NCBI GenBank assembly: GCA_009838645.1
Contig: VXRC01000029.1
Span: forward strand, 17,233 to 81,232
Length of the DNA stretch: 64,000 nucleotides
Direction of reading: 5' to 3'
Source of the DNA: Gemmatimonadota bacterium
GTDB lineage: Bacteria; JAAXHH01
Position 1 is the first letter of the stretch; the number at the start of each line of letters is the position of its first letter. The position numbers and the translations under genes were made by a program. The notes below the pieces were generated by a model that worked only from the letters and a program-made list of their open reading frames with translations, did no database searches and was not told the origin of the DNA. This document shows, in pieces, positions 53,043 through 62,278 of this stretch.

Positions 53043-54023
53043 CGATACCTGCCTTCGCATGTTGAAGATCACCTTGGTGCCGTCGCGTTCCAGGTTGAAG
53101 GGCAGTTCCCGGTAGTCGGACAGCGCGTCGCGCACCCGGGACCGGGAAGACTCCGGACAGCACAGGAGCAGGAAGCCGCCACCGCCCGCGCCGCACACCT
53201 TGCCGCCCGTGGCGCCGGCGTCCCTGGCATTCCGGTACATGGTGTCGATCTCGTCGTTGCTCACGAGCCCGGACATTTTGTACTTCCACGTCCAGCCCCG
53301 GTCCAGCAGTTCGCCCATGCGGTCGATCTCCCCCGCCGCGAGGGCTGACCGCGCGCTTTGCGCCACGGACTTGATCTCTTTCACCAGGGCGAACTTGCCG
53401 GTCATGTTCGCTTTCTGTTCGCGCAGGATGGTCTCCGCCTTGCGGGTCTTGTTGGTGTAGAACAGCAACAGGCTGTCGCTCAACCGCTCCGCGTGGCCGT
53501 CGGCGAGACCGAGGCGTTCCACCTCCACGCCGCCGGGCCGGAACGTGAACCCGCACAGTCCGCCGTAGGCCGCGATGTACTGGTCCTGCTTCCCGATGGG
53601 CTGGGCGCACCGTTCGATCTCGATCTCGCAGGCGTCCCGCGCCAGTTTCTCGGTCGGCTGCGGGTTGCCGCAATAGGTATACAGGGCATTCAGCAGGCCT
53701 ACCGTGATGCTGCTCGAGGACCCCAGGCCCGATCCCTCGGAAGGGATGTCCGTCAGCGTCGTGATCTCCACGCCCCGGGTCACGCCGGTGAGCCGCAGCG
53801 CCTCCCGGATCAGGTCGTGCTCGATCTCATCCGGATGATCGACGGCCTCCCGCTTCGAGTAGTTGATGTAGATGCGGTCGTCGAACCGTTCGTTGATGAT
53901 GACGAAGATGTACTTGTCGATGGCCGCGCTGACGACCAGGCCGTCCTCCCGTTCGTAGAAATCGGCGAAATCCGTGAGGCCGCCGGCGAAGCTGATGCGC
54001 AGGGGCGTCTGGGTGATAATCAT
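53037..54023 (-). CDS. GHMP kinase, D-glycero-D-manno-heptose 7-phosphate kinase (HddA)-like
   Basis: The 328-residue kinase starts MIITQTPLRISFAGGLTDFA (HddA-type) and has the GHMP ATP loop GSGLGSSSSITVGLLNALY and motif 3 GAGGGGFLLL. HddA phosphorylates the anomeric position of heptose-7-phosphate on the GDP-heptose route. The gmhA-like gene follows, and an rmlD-like gene precedes with a 4-base overlap, forming a nucleotide-sugar group. gmhB- and hddC-type genes are not in the window. Confidence 0.86.
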   Translation of the reverse strand: MIITQTPLRISFAGGLTDFADFYEREDGLVVSAAIDKYIFVIINERFDDRIYINYSKREAVDHPDEIEHDLIREALRLTGVTRGVEITTLTDIPSEGSGLGSSSSITVGLLNALYTYCGNPQPTEKLARDACEIEIERCAQPIGKQDQYIAAYGGLCGFTFRPGGVEVERLGLADGHAERLSDSLLLFYTNKTRKAETILREQKANMTGKFALVKEIKSVAQSARSALAAGEIDRMGELLDRGWTWKYKMSGLVSNDEIDTMYRNARDAGATGGKVCGAGGGGFLLLCCPESSRSRVRDALSDYRELPFNLERDGTKVIFNMRRQVSK

Positions 54024-54958
54024 GGATTGCCGCCGGTTGTTTCGTCGGTGGCGTCCGGGTGCGTCCCGCGCGCGTCGCCGCGGCCTGCCCCGAGTGCGTC
54101 GGTTGCGCCCGCCCGCCGCGCCAGGTAATCGTCCAGGGCGTCCTCCCAGGTGGGCATCTCCGCGATGCCCAGGGACCGGATCCGGCCGTTGTCCAGCACC
54201 GTGTACAGGGGCCGGGCGGCGGGAGCGCCGTACGCTTCGGTGGTCGTAGGCATCAAGGCCGCTTCGATGCCCGTCTTCTGAAAGATGGTCCGTGCAAAGT
54301 CATAGTAGGAACACGCGCCTGCGCTGGTCACATGGTACGTGCCGTAGGCGTCGGTGGTCACCAGTTCCGCGAGCGAACGGGCCAGGTCGGCGGTCCCCGT
54401 GGGCGCCATCACCTGGTCGCCGACCACGACCACTTCCCGTCTTTCCGTGCCTGCCCTGATCATGGCCTCGACGAAATTGTAGCCTTTCCCGCCCCCGCCG
54501 GAGTGGCCGAACAGGCCGGTGGTGCGGATGATGAAATGACGGTCCCAGGTCGAACGCACCAGGTGTTCGCCGGAGAGCTTGGCCGTGCCGTAGACATTCA
54601 GGGGCAGGGGAAGGTCATCCTCCCGGTAAGGCCGGTCCGCCGTGCCGTCGAAGACGAAATTCGTGCTGACGTGCACCAGTTTCGCCCCGTACATGCGGCA
54701 GGCCATGGCCAGGTGCCAGGGGCCGAAGGCATTGACGGCGAAGGTCTTGTCGGGATGGGACTCGCACTCGTCGACCCGGTGGTACGCGGCGGTATTGATC
54801 ACCGCATCGGGCTGGTGGTCCTTCAGCAGGCCGTAAACGCGGTGTTTCTCGGTGACGTCGAGTTCGCCGTGGGTACACGGAATCAGTTCGTGTTCGGCCA
54901 GCGAACGCTGCAGGTCCGTACCCAGTTGTCCCCGGGATCCGGTTATGAGGATGCGCAT
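54020..54958 (-). CDS. dTDP-4-dehydrorhamnose reductase (RmlD)-like SDR protein
   Basis: The 312-residue extended SDR has the NAD(P) motif MRILITGSRGQLGTDLQ, the NTAAYHRVDECE motif, VHVSTNFVFDG and the catalytic Tyr-Lys in NVYGTAKLSGE. RmlD makes dTDP-L-rhamnose, but rmlABC are absent here. Given the heptose genes beside it, it may reduce another nucleotide or heptose sugar. alaS ends 20 bases upstream. Confidence 0.85.
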   Translation of the reverse strand: MRILITGSRGQLGTDLQRSLAEHELIPCTHGELDVTEKHRVYGLLKDHQPDAVINTAAYHRVDECESHPDKTFAVNAFGPWHLAMACRMYGAKLVHVSTNFVFDGTADRPYREDDLPLPLNVYGTAKLSGEHLVRSTWDRHFIIRTTGLFGHSGGGGKGYNFVEAMIRAGTERREVVVVGDQVMAPTGTADLARSLAELVTTDAYGTYHVTSAGACSYYDFARTIFQKTGIEAALMPTTTEAYGAPAARPLYTVLDNGRIRSLGIAEMPTWEDALDDYLARRAGATDALGAGRGDARGTHPDATDETTGGNP

Positions 54959-54978
54959 TTACTCCTGTCACCTGTCGA

Positions 54979-57606
54979 TCAGGCGTCCCGCAGGTGTTGC
55001 TCGACGACCTTCGGCGCCTGCTCGACGGCCTCGTCGATCCGGGACGCGTCCTTCCCTCCGGCCTGCGCCATATGCGCCTTGCCCCCGCCGCCGCCCCCGA
55101 TGAACGCGGCTACGTCCCGCGCCAGCTTGCCCGCGTGGAGGCCGCGCCCGGAAATCGCGCCGTCGGTCACCACGACGATGCAGACGGGGCGTTCCTCGAA
55201 GCTGGCGAACAGCACGCCGACCGCTGCGCCCGCAAGGCGCTCGCGCAACGTGTCTCCCATGGCGCGGAGGGTGTCCATGTCCGGGCAGTCCACCCGGCCC
55301 GCGGCCACGGCGACGCCGTCCGCGTCCTTGGCGCCACCGATCATGTCGTCGACCCAGTTCTGCGTCGAGGATCGGTCCATTTCGCGGATGTGCCGTTCCA
55401 GCTCGCGAACCCGCGCGGTCAGGTCTCCCGCCCTTTTTACCAGGTCCTCCGGCTCGCTCTTGAGGACTTCCGCGGCCCCCGCGACGAGTCCTTCGTCCCA
55501 CTTGACGGCTTTGTAAGCGCCGGCGCCGGTCAGGGCCTCCACCCGCCGCACGCCGGCGGCGATGCCCGATTCCCGGACCAGCCGGAACAACCCAATCTCG
55601 CCGGTGGCGCCGAGGTGGGTGCCGCCGCACAGTTCCAGGCTCACCTCGCCGATGCGCACCACGCGTACCCGGTCCTCGTACTTCTCCGTAAAAAGCGCCA
55701 TGGCGCCCTGGCGCTTCGCGTCTTCCAGGTCGGTCTCGAACGGTTCGACGCCGATGTTCTCCCAGACGAGCTCGTTGACCCGGCGTTCGATCGCGTTCCG
55801 TTCATCGGGCGTGACGGCGCTGAAATGCGAGAAATCGAAACGCAGGCGGTCGGGCGCTACCACGGAGCCCCGCTGTTCCACGTGCGCGCCCAGGGTCTCC
55901 CGAAGCACGGCGTGCAGGAGGTGGGTCGCTGTGTGGTTCCGCATGATGGACTGCCTGCGCGCCGCGTCGACCCGCGCGGTGACGGTCATGCCTGGCTTGA
56001 GATCGGCGGCGCAGTCCGGGTCGCAGTGGTGAATGACGATGTCGCCTTCCCGCGTCGTGTCCATCACGGCGATCCGGCCGTCCGATTCCGTCTCCAGCCA
56101 TCCGGCGTCGCCCACCTGTCCCCCCGATTCGGCGTAGAAGGGGGTTTCGGTGAGGATGACGAAATCACCCTCAGCCGTTACGACCTCGGCATCTTCGACA
56201 GCGAGCTGATCGTATCCCAGGAACACGGTAGGATTTGGGTTTTCAACCTGAACATCAGCGGTGAATGATGGCGTGCCAGCCGTAACCCTCGCTTTTGTTG
56301 ACCGCTCCCGCTGCCCCTCCATCTCCGCCTCGAAGTCGGCCATATCCACGGTCATGTCCTTCTCATGGGCCATCAGCTGCGTCAGATCCACCGGAAAACC
56401 ATAGGTATCGTACAGCTTGAAGGCCTCTTCGCCCCGGATTTCATTTCGTCCTTCGGCGCCCGCCCGCTTGACGATATCCTCGAAGAGTTCGATGCCGTGA
56501 TCGAGCGTGCGCCCGAAGCTCTCCTCTTCGGACCGGGTCACCTGCTCCACCTTCTCCTGCGCGGAGGAGAGTTCAGGGTAGGCCGCGCCCATCTCTTCGG
56601 TGAGCGTCGGAACGAGCCGGTAGAGGAAGGGATCGGCCAGGCCGAGATTGCGGCCATACCGCGCCGCGCGGCGGAGGATGCGCCTGAGGACGTAGCCCCT
56701 TCCTTCGTTGGAAGGCAGGGCGCCGTCGGCTATGGCGAAGACCAGGGCCCGGACGTGGTCGGCGAGCACGCGGTAGGCCACGGCCGTATCCCCTTCCGCG
56801 TAGGGATGTTGCGACAGTTCTCCGATGTGGTCCATCAGCGGGCGGAACACGTCGGTCTCGTAGTTCGTATCCACGCCCTGGAGGATGCTGAGCATGCGTT
56901 CGAAGCCCATGCCCGTATCGACATGACGGGAAGGCAGGGGCGTCAACGCGCCGTCGGCGCCCCGGTCGTACTGGATGAAGACCAGGTTCCAGATTTCCAC
57001 GTATCGTGTGCAGTCCCTGTTGACGCCGCAGACATGGTCCGGATCACCTTCCCGGCCGCACCTTCCCGGACCCAGGTCGTAGTGGATTTCCGAGTTGGGA
57101 CCGCAGGGACCGGTCTCACCCATTTCCCAGAAGTTGTCCTTCTCGTCGAATCTCAGGACCCGGTCGGCGGCGATGCCGGTGTGGCGCTGCCAGAGGTCCT
57201 CGGCCTCGTCGTCCTCCCGGAACACGGTCGCCCACAACCGTTCGGCAGGGAGTTCCCACCTCTCCGTGAGCAGCTCCCAGGCCCAGGCGATGGCTTCTTC
57301 CTTGTAATAGTCGCCGAAGGACCAGTTCCCGAGCATTTCGAAGAAGGTCTGGTGGATGGGCGACCGGCCCACGTCTTCGAGGTCGTTGTGCTTTCCGCCG
57401 GCGCGAATGCACTTCTGGTAATCCGTCGCGCGCACGTATTCGCGGGTGCTCCGCCCGAGGAAAACGTCCTTGAACTGGTTCATTCCCGCGTTGGTGAAGA
57501 GCAACGTGGGATCATCCCAGGGCACCACGCTGGCACTCGGCACGATCGTGTGGCCGCGGTCGGCAAAATAGCCGGTAAAGGACTTTCGCAGTTCGGCTCC
57601 GGTCAA
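54979..57606 (-). CDS. alaS: Alanyl-tRNA synthetase
   Basis: The 875-residue class II synthetase is full length. The catalytic domain starts AELRKSFTGYFADRGHTIVPS and has TNAGMNQFKDVFLG. The editing domain has HTATHLLHAVLR and CGGTHLGATGEIGLF (zinc His, His, Cys, His). The C-terminal oligomerisation domain has FIGGGGGGKAHMAQAGGKD. It overlaps recX by 4 bases. Confidence 0.97.
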   Translation of the reverse strand: MTGAELRKSFTGYFADRGHTIVPSASVVPWDDPTLLFTNAGMNQFKDVFLGRSTREYVRATDYQKCIRAGGKHNDLEDVGRSPIHQTFFEMLGNWSFGDYYKEEAIAWAWELLTERWELPAERLWATVFREDDEAEDLWQRHTGIAADRVLRFDEKDNFWEMGETGPCGPNSEIHYDLGPGRCGREGDPDHVCGVNRDCTRYVEIWNLVFIQYDRGADGALTPLPSRHVDTGMGFERMLSILQGVDTNYETDVFRPLMDHIGELSQHPYAEGDTAVAYRVLADHVRALVFAIADGALPSNEGRGYVLRRILRRAARYGRNLGLADPFLYRLVPTLTEEMGAAYPELSSAQEKVEQVTRSEEESFGRTLDHGIELFEDIVKRAGAEGRNEIRGEEAFKLYDTYGFPVDLTQLMAHEKDMTVDMADFEAEMEGQRERSTKARVTAGTPSFTADVQVENPNPTVFLGYDQLAVEDAEVVTAEGDFVILTETPFYAESGGQVGDAGWLETESDGRIAVMDTTREGDIVIHHCDPDCAADLKPGMTVTARVDAARRQSIMRNHTATHLLHAVLRETLGAHVEQRGSVVAPDRLRFDFSHFSAVTPDERNAIERRVNELVWENIGVEPFETDLEDAKRQGAMALFTEKYEDRVRVVRIGEVSLELCGGTHLGATGEIGLFRLVRESGIAAGVRRVEALTGAGAYKAVKWDEGLVAGAAEVLKSEPEDLVKRAGDLTARVRELERHIREMDRSSTQNWVDDMIGGAKDADGVAVAAGRVDCPDMDTLRAMGDTLRERLAGAAVGVLFASFEERPVCIVVVTDGAISGRGLHAGKLARDVAAFIGGGGGGKAHMAQAGGKDASRIDEAVEQAPKVVEQHLRDA

Positions 57607-58259
57607 TTTCGGAACTCCTCTATTTCGTCCAGCACGCGGTGGACGACCTGGTAGATGACGGCCTGCCCGAACCCCCGCCTGCCCAGGAAGGCGACCATGC
57701 GGCGGTGTGCCGCGTCACGATCGAGCCGGGCATATCGATGGGACTGGCGTCGCAGCGCCTCGTAGGCCCGTTCGGTCTCCCCTTCGCCGGATGCACTTTC
57801 CTCGAGAGCGGTTTCGACGATTTCGGCGTCAATCCCCTTCTGACGCAACTCGCGGCGCAGCAGGGACAAGCCGGCCGGCCTTCTCCGAAGCCGTTCATCG
57901 ATCCACAGCCGGGCGAAGCGCCCGTCGTCGATCAGTCCCGCGTGCTCCAGCCGGTCCAGCACCTGGTCGATCACCTCATCCACCCGGCCCCTGGACTTGA
58001 GTTTCACGGCCAGTTCGCGGCGGGTCCGCATGCGGTGGTCGATGAGCCGGTGGGCTTCCGCCATGGCCCGGGACACGCCGTCGGCCAGTTCCACTTCCTG
58101 CAGCCGTTCCGGGTCCATCGCCTGTCCGTCGAAGAGCCCGAACCGGAGGAAGGTCTCTTCCGTGATCGTCAGGATGCGCTCGCCGTCGATCGTGACCTTG
58201 CGTTCCCGTCGACCTCCACTCCCCCGCGGCGTGATATCCGTTATGGTCGGCATGGTCAT
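57603..58259 (-). CDS. recX: Regulatory protein RecX
   Basis: The 218-residue protein has tandem three-helix RecX repeats (AHRLIDHRMRTRRELAVKL, IDDGRFARLWIDERL, LLRRELRQKGIDAEIVE) and YARLDRDAAHRRMVAFLGRRG, and inhibits RecA filaments. recA is not adjacent in the window. The N-terminal about 50 residues are an extension often seen in longer RecX. It overlaps alaS and follows thpR by 9 bases. Confidence 0.9.
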   Translation of the reverse strand: MTMPTITDITPRGSGGRRERKVTIDGERILTITEETFLRFGLFDGQAMDPERLQEVELADGVSRAMAEAHRLIDHRMRTRRELAVKLKSRGRVDEVIDQVLDRLEHAGLIDDGRFARLWIDERLRRRPAGLSLLRRELRQKGIDAEIVETALEESASGEGETERAYEALRRQSHRYARLDRDAAHRRMVAFLGRRGFGQAVIYQVVHRVLDEIEEFRN

Positions 58260-58268
58260 TCCAGTTGG

Positions 58269-58823
58269 TCATTCCAGTTCGACATGGTCGATGACCGTGT
58301 ACACCGGTCCGTCCGGTTTCAGATCGCTCTTCACCAGCGCCGCCCGTTTCACCGTAAACGGTTCGGTCTCGAACGCCATGTCCCGGACCAGATCCGTAAG
58401 CTTGGCCAGGCCCCGCGGCGACCGTACCCGGCCGATGGTCAGGTGCGGAGAAAAGGGCCTTTCCTCGCGAACGAAGCCGCGGGCGTGCAGTTCGGTCTCG
58501 ATGCGCTGCTGCATGGCAACCAGCTCGTCCCGTCCTTCTACGATCGAAACCCAGAAGACGCGCGGGCGGTTCATATCCGGGAAGGCGCCGATGCGTCCCA
58601 GCTTCAGGTCGAAGGTGCCCGCCGAATCGAGCGCAGCGCTAAGGCCATCGCGAATGACCGCCGGCTTGTCCGTCCCGATGTTGCCGAGGAACTTCAGCGT
58701 GACGTGGATGTTGTCCGGCTCCACCCACTTGATGTCGGTCCCCGTCGTCTTGAACCGGTTGACCAGTTGCGCGATCCGGTCCTTTGCGGAGACCGGAACT
58801 TCCACGGCAATGAACGTACGCAT
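58269..58823 (-). CDS. thpR: RNA 2',3'-cyclic phosphodiesterase
   Basis: The 184-residue 2H phosphoesterase starts MRTFIAVEVPVSAKDRIAQL. It has both catalytic HxT motifs, IHVTLKFLGNIG (His45) and FSPHLTIGRVRSP. It is the former LigT family. The frequent cinA-thpR pairing (often followed by recA or recX) is kept here. Confidence 0.94.
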   Translation of the reverse strand: MRTFIAVEVPVSAKDRIAQLVNRFKTTGTDIKWVEPDNIHVTLKFLGNIGTDKPAVIRDGLSAALDSAGTFDLKLGRIGAFPDMNRPRVFWVSIVEGRDELVAMQQRIETELHARGFVREERPFSPHLTIGRVRSPRGLAKLTDLVRDMAFETEPFTVKRAALVKSDLKPDGPVYTVIDHVELE

Positions 58824-58834
58824 CGATAACCTTT

Positions 58835-58874
58835 CTACGTGGCCTGCGGGTTGCCTACGTGGCCTGCGGGTTGC
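58835..58874. repeat. 20-bp duplication of the cinA 3' end
   Basis: CTACGTGGCCTGCGGGTTGC is present twice without a gap. The copy at 58855-58874 encodes the last codons and stop of cinA (GNPQAT, stop), and the copy at 58835-58854 lies in the spacer before thpR. Confidence 0.95.
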
Positions 58875-60141
58875 CGTTCCCGGGGATCCGGTTCGTGCCG
58901 GCCGCGCGGGTAAGCGCCTGCCGCAGCAAGTTCAGGGCGGCCAGCGCGGCCCGGGTCTTGTTGACCTGCCGGTCCGGTCCCAGCATGAGTTTTCGCGTCT
59001 CGACGCCGTCCACCGACGCGAGACCCAGGTAGACCAGTCCCACCGGTTTCTCGGGCGTCCCGCCGCCGGGCCCCGCGACGCCGGTAGTGGACAGTCCGTA
59101 GGTGGCGCCGCTGGTATGACGGATACCCTGGGCCATGGCGGCCGCGGTTTCAGCGCTGACCGCGCCGTGGCGATCGATCGTTCCCACCGGCACCTCCAGG
59201 CGCGCCATTTTCGCGGCGTTGCTGTAGGACACGACTCCTTCCAGCAGGTAATCGGAACTGCCCGGCACGTCGGTCATGCGGGAAGCCACGAGGCCGCCGG
59301 TGCAGGATTCGGCGATGGCCACGGTCGCGCCCGCCTGCCGGAGCAGCCGTCCCACCACCTCTTCGAGGGTATCGTCGTCCACGCCGTAGATATGTTCACC
59401 GGCCCGGGCGACCATCCTGGTTTCGACGGCTTCAATGCGCTGCCGGGCCTCCTCCCCGGTGCGCCCCTCGGCCGTGAGCCGCAGGTTCACTCCGGTCTCC
59501 TGGGGCAGGGAGGCGATCTTGACGTCCTCCGCCTCTTCGATGACATCGCCGATGATCTGGGAGAGATTCGATTCGCCGATGCCCGTGGTGCGGATCCACC
59601 GGTGGAGGATGACCCTCCCCGTGCCCTGCTCCTTCAGCCGCGGCAGCACCTGTTCGTTCAACATCTTCATCATCTCGCGGGGCACGCCCGGCATGACGAA
59701 TACGGCGGCGTCGTGGTGGCGTACCAGGAAGCCGGGCGCCGTGCCCACGGGATTGTCGAGCACCTCGGCGTGGCGGGGCATATAAGCCTGGATGCGGTTC
59801 GATTCCGGCATGACCATGCCCCGCTGGGTGAACATCCGCTCCACGGTATCCATGATTTCGGGATGAAAGACCAGGTCCTGCCCGATCGCCTCGGCGATGA
59901 CGATCTTGGTCACGTCGTCGTGCGTCGGTCCGAGTCCGCCCGTAACGAGCACCACGTCCGCCTGCCGGCACACCGTTTCCAGGGCCTGGCCGATGCGCGG
60001 CCCCTCGTCGCCCACGGTCATGGTACAGACCGGCTCGATGCCCGTTTCCGTCAGGCGCCGGCCGATATAGGAGGCGTTGGTATCGACCACGGAACCGTAG
60101 AGCAGTTCGTCGCCGATCGTAATTATCGCGGCGGACTTCAT
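58855..60141 (-). CDS. cinA: CinA-family protein (MoCF domain plus nicotinamide-nucleotide amidase domain)
   Basis: The 428-residue protein has the N-terminal COG1058/MoCF domain (AAIITIGDELLYGSVVDTNA, VLVTGGLGPTHDDVT) and the C-terminal CinA amidase domain (AESCTGGLVASRMTDVPGSS, GVAGPGGGTPEKPVGLV). It recycles pyridine nucleotides by ADP-ribose and NMN hydrolysis. It overlaps pgpA by 4 bases. Confidence 0.95.
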   Translation of the reverse strand: MKSAAIITIGDELLYGSVVDTNASYIGRRLTETGIEPVCTMTVGDEGPRIGQALETVCRQADVVLVTGGLGPTHDDVTKIVIAEAIGQDLVFHPEIMDTVERMFTQRGMVMPESNRIQAYMPRHAEVLDNPVGTAPGFLVRHHDAAVFVMPGVPREMMKMLNEQVLPRLKEQGTGRVILHRWIRTTGIGESNLSQIIGDVIEEAEDVKIASLPQETGVNLRLTAEGRTGEEARQRIEAVETRMVARAGEHIYGVDDDTLEEVVGRLLRQAGATVAIAESCTGGLVASRMTDVPGSSDYLLEGVVSYSNAAKMARLEVPVGTIDRHGAVSAETAAAMAQGIRHTSGATYGLSTTGVAGPGGGTPEKPVGLVYLGLASVDGVETRKLMLGPDRQVNKTRAALAALNLLRQALTRAAGTNRIPGNGNPQAT

Positions 60142-60593
60142 GACAAGAACCCCGTTACGATCCGCAAGAGGAGATGGGCGTAGACCGCGGCCACGGCATC
60201 GTCCATCATGACCCCCAGCCCACCGGGAAGGCGCTGCACCCGGTCGCAGGGGAAGGGTTTCCAGATATCCAGGACGCGAAACAGGACGAACCCCGCGACC
60301 ACGGTCAACAGGTCGAACGGCATGGCGGCGAAGACGATAAGGACGCCGGCGATTTCGTCAATGACGATCCTGGGTCCGTCGTGGCCGAACAGGGGTTCCG
60401 CCCGGCTCGATACCCAGATGCCCAATACGAAAAAGAGCGCGGTGGCTAGCAGGTAATAGGATACGGTCAGCCCGAGCGGACCGGTCAGCGCCCAGACCAG
60501 CCCGAGTCCCAGAATGCTGCCCGCCGTGCCGGGCGCGTGGGGTGTGTAGCCGACGTAACATCCGGTCGACAGCAAGGTGATCAGGGCGCGCAT
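60138..60593 (-). CDS. pgpA: Phosphatidylglycerophosphatase A
   Basis: From the ATG at 60593 the membrane phosphatase has 151 residues. PHAPGTAGSILGLGLVW near the start, VIDEIAGVLIVFAAMP in the middle and DIWKPFPCDRVQRLPGGLGVMMDD near the end are the PgpA metal- and substrate-binding motifs. It dephosphorylates PGP, the product of the pgsA enzyme encoded immediately upstream (stop to start, 2 bases apart). Confidence 0.93.
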   Translation of the reverse strand: MRALITLLSTGCYVGYTPHAPGTAGSILGLGLVWALTGPLGLTVSYYLLATALFFVLGIWVSSRAEPLFGHDGPRIVIDEIAGVLIVFAAMPFDLLTVVAGFVLFRVLDIWKPFPCDRVQRLPGGLGVMMDDAVAAVYAHLLLRIVTGFLS

Positions 60594-60595
60594 AC

Positions 60596-61180
60596 CTACC
60601 TCAGCAGACTGGTGAATATGGACCGGTTCTTGACCACGTAGTCCAGGCCGGAACTGACCGTGAGCACCATGGATACGAAGACCATGCCGTTGAGGACCCA
60701 CCAGGCGATACCGTCGAACTCCCCGTTCCACTGGCCGAAGGCGATCATGGTCGTCTGGACGTTGATATAGAGCAGGATGATCACGATGACCACCATCTGC
60801 GAGGCGGTCTTCCACTTGGCGACCTGGGTCGGCAGGATGAGCAGGCCCCGGTACGCCGCGATGCACCGCAGGCCGGTCACGATGAAGTCCCTTCCGATGA
60901 TGACCAGGACCATCCAGGTGTAGATGTATCCGAGGGACGCGAAGCAGATCAGCGCGGTGGACGTGAGGATCTTGTCCGCCAGGGGGTCCATGAACTTGCC
61001 GAAGCTGGTGATCACCCCGGTCTTGCGGGCCAGGTAGCCGTCGTACAGGTCCGTCAGCGCCGCGATCATGAAGATGACCAGCGCGATATACCGTGTATAC
61101 AATGTATCTACCAAGAAGAAGACCATGAAGATGGGACTCAGGATGATGCGGAATATGGTCAGCTTGTTGGGTAGGTTCAT
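60596..61180 (-). CDS. pgsA: CDP-diacylglycerol-glycerol-3-phosphate 3-phosphatidyltransferase
   Basis: The 194-residue polytopic enzyme starts MNLPNKLTIFRIILSPIFMV and has the complete CDP-alcohol phosphotransferase motif from DLYDGYLAR to GKFMDPLADK. It makes phosphatidylglycerophosphate for anionic membrane lipids. Adjacent pgpA completes the step to phosphatidylglycerol. Confidence 0.95.
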   Translation of the reverse strand: MNLPNKLTIFRIILSPIFMVFFLVDTLYTRYIALVIFMIAALTDLYDGYLARKTGVITSFGKFMDPLADKILTSTALICFASLGYIYTWMVLVIIGRDFIVTGLRCIAAYRGLLILPTQVAKWKTASQMVVIVIILLYINVQTTMIAFGQWNGEFDGIAWWVLNGMVFVSMVLTVSSGLDYVVKNRSIFTSLLR

Positions 61181-61231
61181 GGCGGCAAGGGAATCGCCGG
61201 TTCGGTCCGGCGGTCTTGATTCAGTTCCGTG

Positions 61232-61834
61232 TTACAACTCCGTGCGGCCTTCCAGGGCGCGTGCGAGGGTCACTTCGTCGGCGTACTCCAGGTCGCCGCC
61301 CATGGGAAGCCCCCTGGCGAGGCGGGTAACCCGCACGCCCAGGGGCTTGATCAGGCGGCTGAGGTAGAGCGCGGTGGCTTCTCCCTCGATATTGGGATTG
61401 GTCGCGATGATGACCTCTTCCACCGATTCGCTCATCCGATCCACGAGTTCCCGGGCGCGTATGTCGTCCGGGGTGATGTTGTCGAGGGGCGAAAGCGCGC
61501 CGTGGAGCACGTGGTACAGGCCGCGGTATTCTCCCGTGCTTTCGAGCGTGATCACGTCGCGGGGTTCTTCCACCACGCAGATGGTCTCCGGCCTTCGCCG
61601 GGCGTCGTAACAGATCTCGCAGGTCTCGGACTCGGTGATGTTCCAGCACACGCTGCAGTACCGGACCTTTTCCTTCACCGCGCGGATGGCGTCGGACAAC
61701 GAAAAGGCGCGTTCGGCGGGCCCCTTCAGGATGTGGAAGGCCAGCCGCTGGGCCGTCACCCTGCCGATGTTGGGCAGGCGGCTCAACTCGTCCACCAGGA
61801 TGGCCAGGGCCTCGGAACTGTATTTGCGCACCAT
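61232..61834 (-). CDS. recR: Recombination protein RecR
   Basis: The 200-residue protein has an N-terminal helix-hairpin-helix (LSRLPNIGRVTAQRLAFHIL), the four-Cys zinc finger (YCSVCWNITESETCEICYD), the Toprim domain (ETICVVEEPRDVITLE) and a C-terminal Walker B-like segment. It acts with RecF/RecO in gap repair. The dnaX-ybaB-recR order is the classical one. Confidence 0.97.
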   Translation of the reverse strand: MVRKYSSEALAILVDELSRLPNIGRVTAQRLAFHILKGPAERAFSLSDAIRAVKEKVRYCSVCWNITESETCEICYDARRRPETICVVEEPRDVITLESTGEYRGLYHVLHGALSPLDNITPDDIRARELVDRMSESVEEVIIATNPNIEGEATALYLSRLIKPLGVRVTRLARGLPMGGDLEYADEVTLARALEGRTEL

Positions 61835-61847
61835 GGGTTTACATCCA

Positions 61848-61883
61848 GTACGACCGGATAGTACGACCGGATAGTACGACCGA
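61848..61883. repeat. 13-bp tandem repeat, 2.8 copies
   Basis: GTACGACCGGATA occurs at 61848 and 61861, with a partial copy at 61874. It lies between the ybaB stop and recR start, just ahead of the recR ATG. Confidence 0.92.
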
Positions 61884-61916
61884 ATCGGGATCGGCGAAAC
61901 GTCTCGCGACGGGGTG

Positions 61917-62234
61917 TTACGGTCCCAGGCCGGGGATGTTCAGTCCGCCGGTGATCTGGCCCATCTCCTGGTTCACCAGTTCCTGCGCTTTCTGCTGGCC
62001 CTGGTTGACGGCGGCCACTATGAGATCTTCGAGCATTTCCACGTCATCGGCGTCCACCACGGCCGGATCGATCCTGATCTCCACGACGCTCAGCCTGCCG
62101 TCGACCACCGCGGTCACCATCCCGCCGCCCGCCGTGCCTTCGACCCGCTTCCCGGCCATTTCTTCCTGGATCTGCATCATCTTCTTCTGCATCCGCTGGA
62201 CGCGCTTCATCATGCCCGACATGCCCTTGGCCAT
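61917..62234 (-). CDS. ybaB: YbaB/EbfC family nucleoid-associated protein
   Basis: The 105-residue protein has the family helices (RVQRMQKKMMQIQEEMAGKR) and core (VEGTAGGGMVTAVVDGRLSV, IRIDPAVVDADDVEMLEDLI). It binds DNA as a dimer. It follows dnaX by 44 bases. Confidence 0.95.
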   Translation of the reverse strand: MAKGMSGMMKRVQRMQKKMMQIQEEMAGKRVEGTAGGGMVTAVVDGRLSVVEIRIDPAVVDADDVEMLEDLIVAAVNQGQQKAQELVNQEMGQITGGLNIPGLGP

Positions 62235-62278
62235 ATCCTTTTCCTTTCCTGCCTGCCTTCGATTGCCGCGACCCGGAC

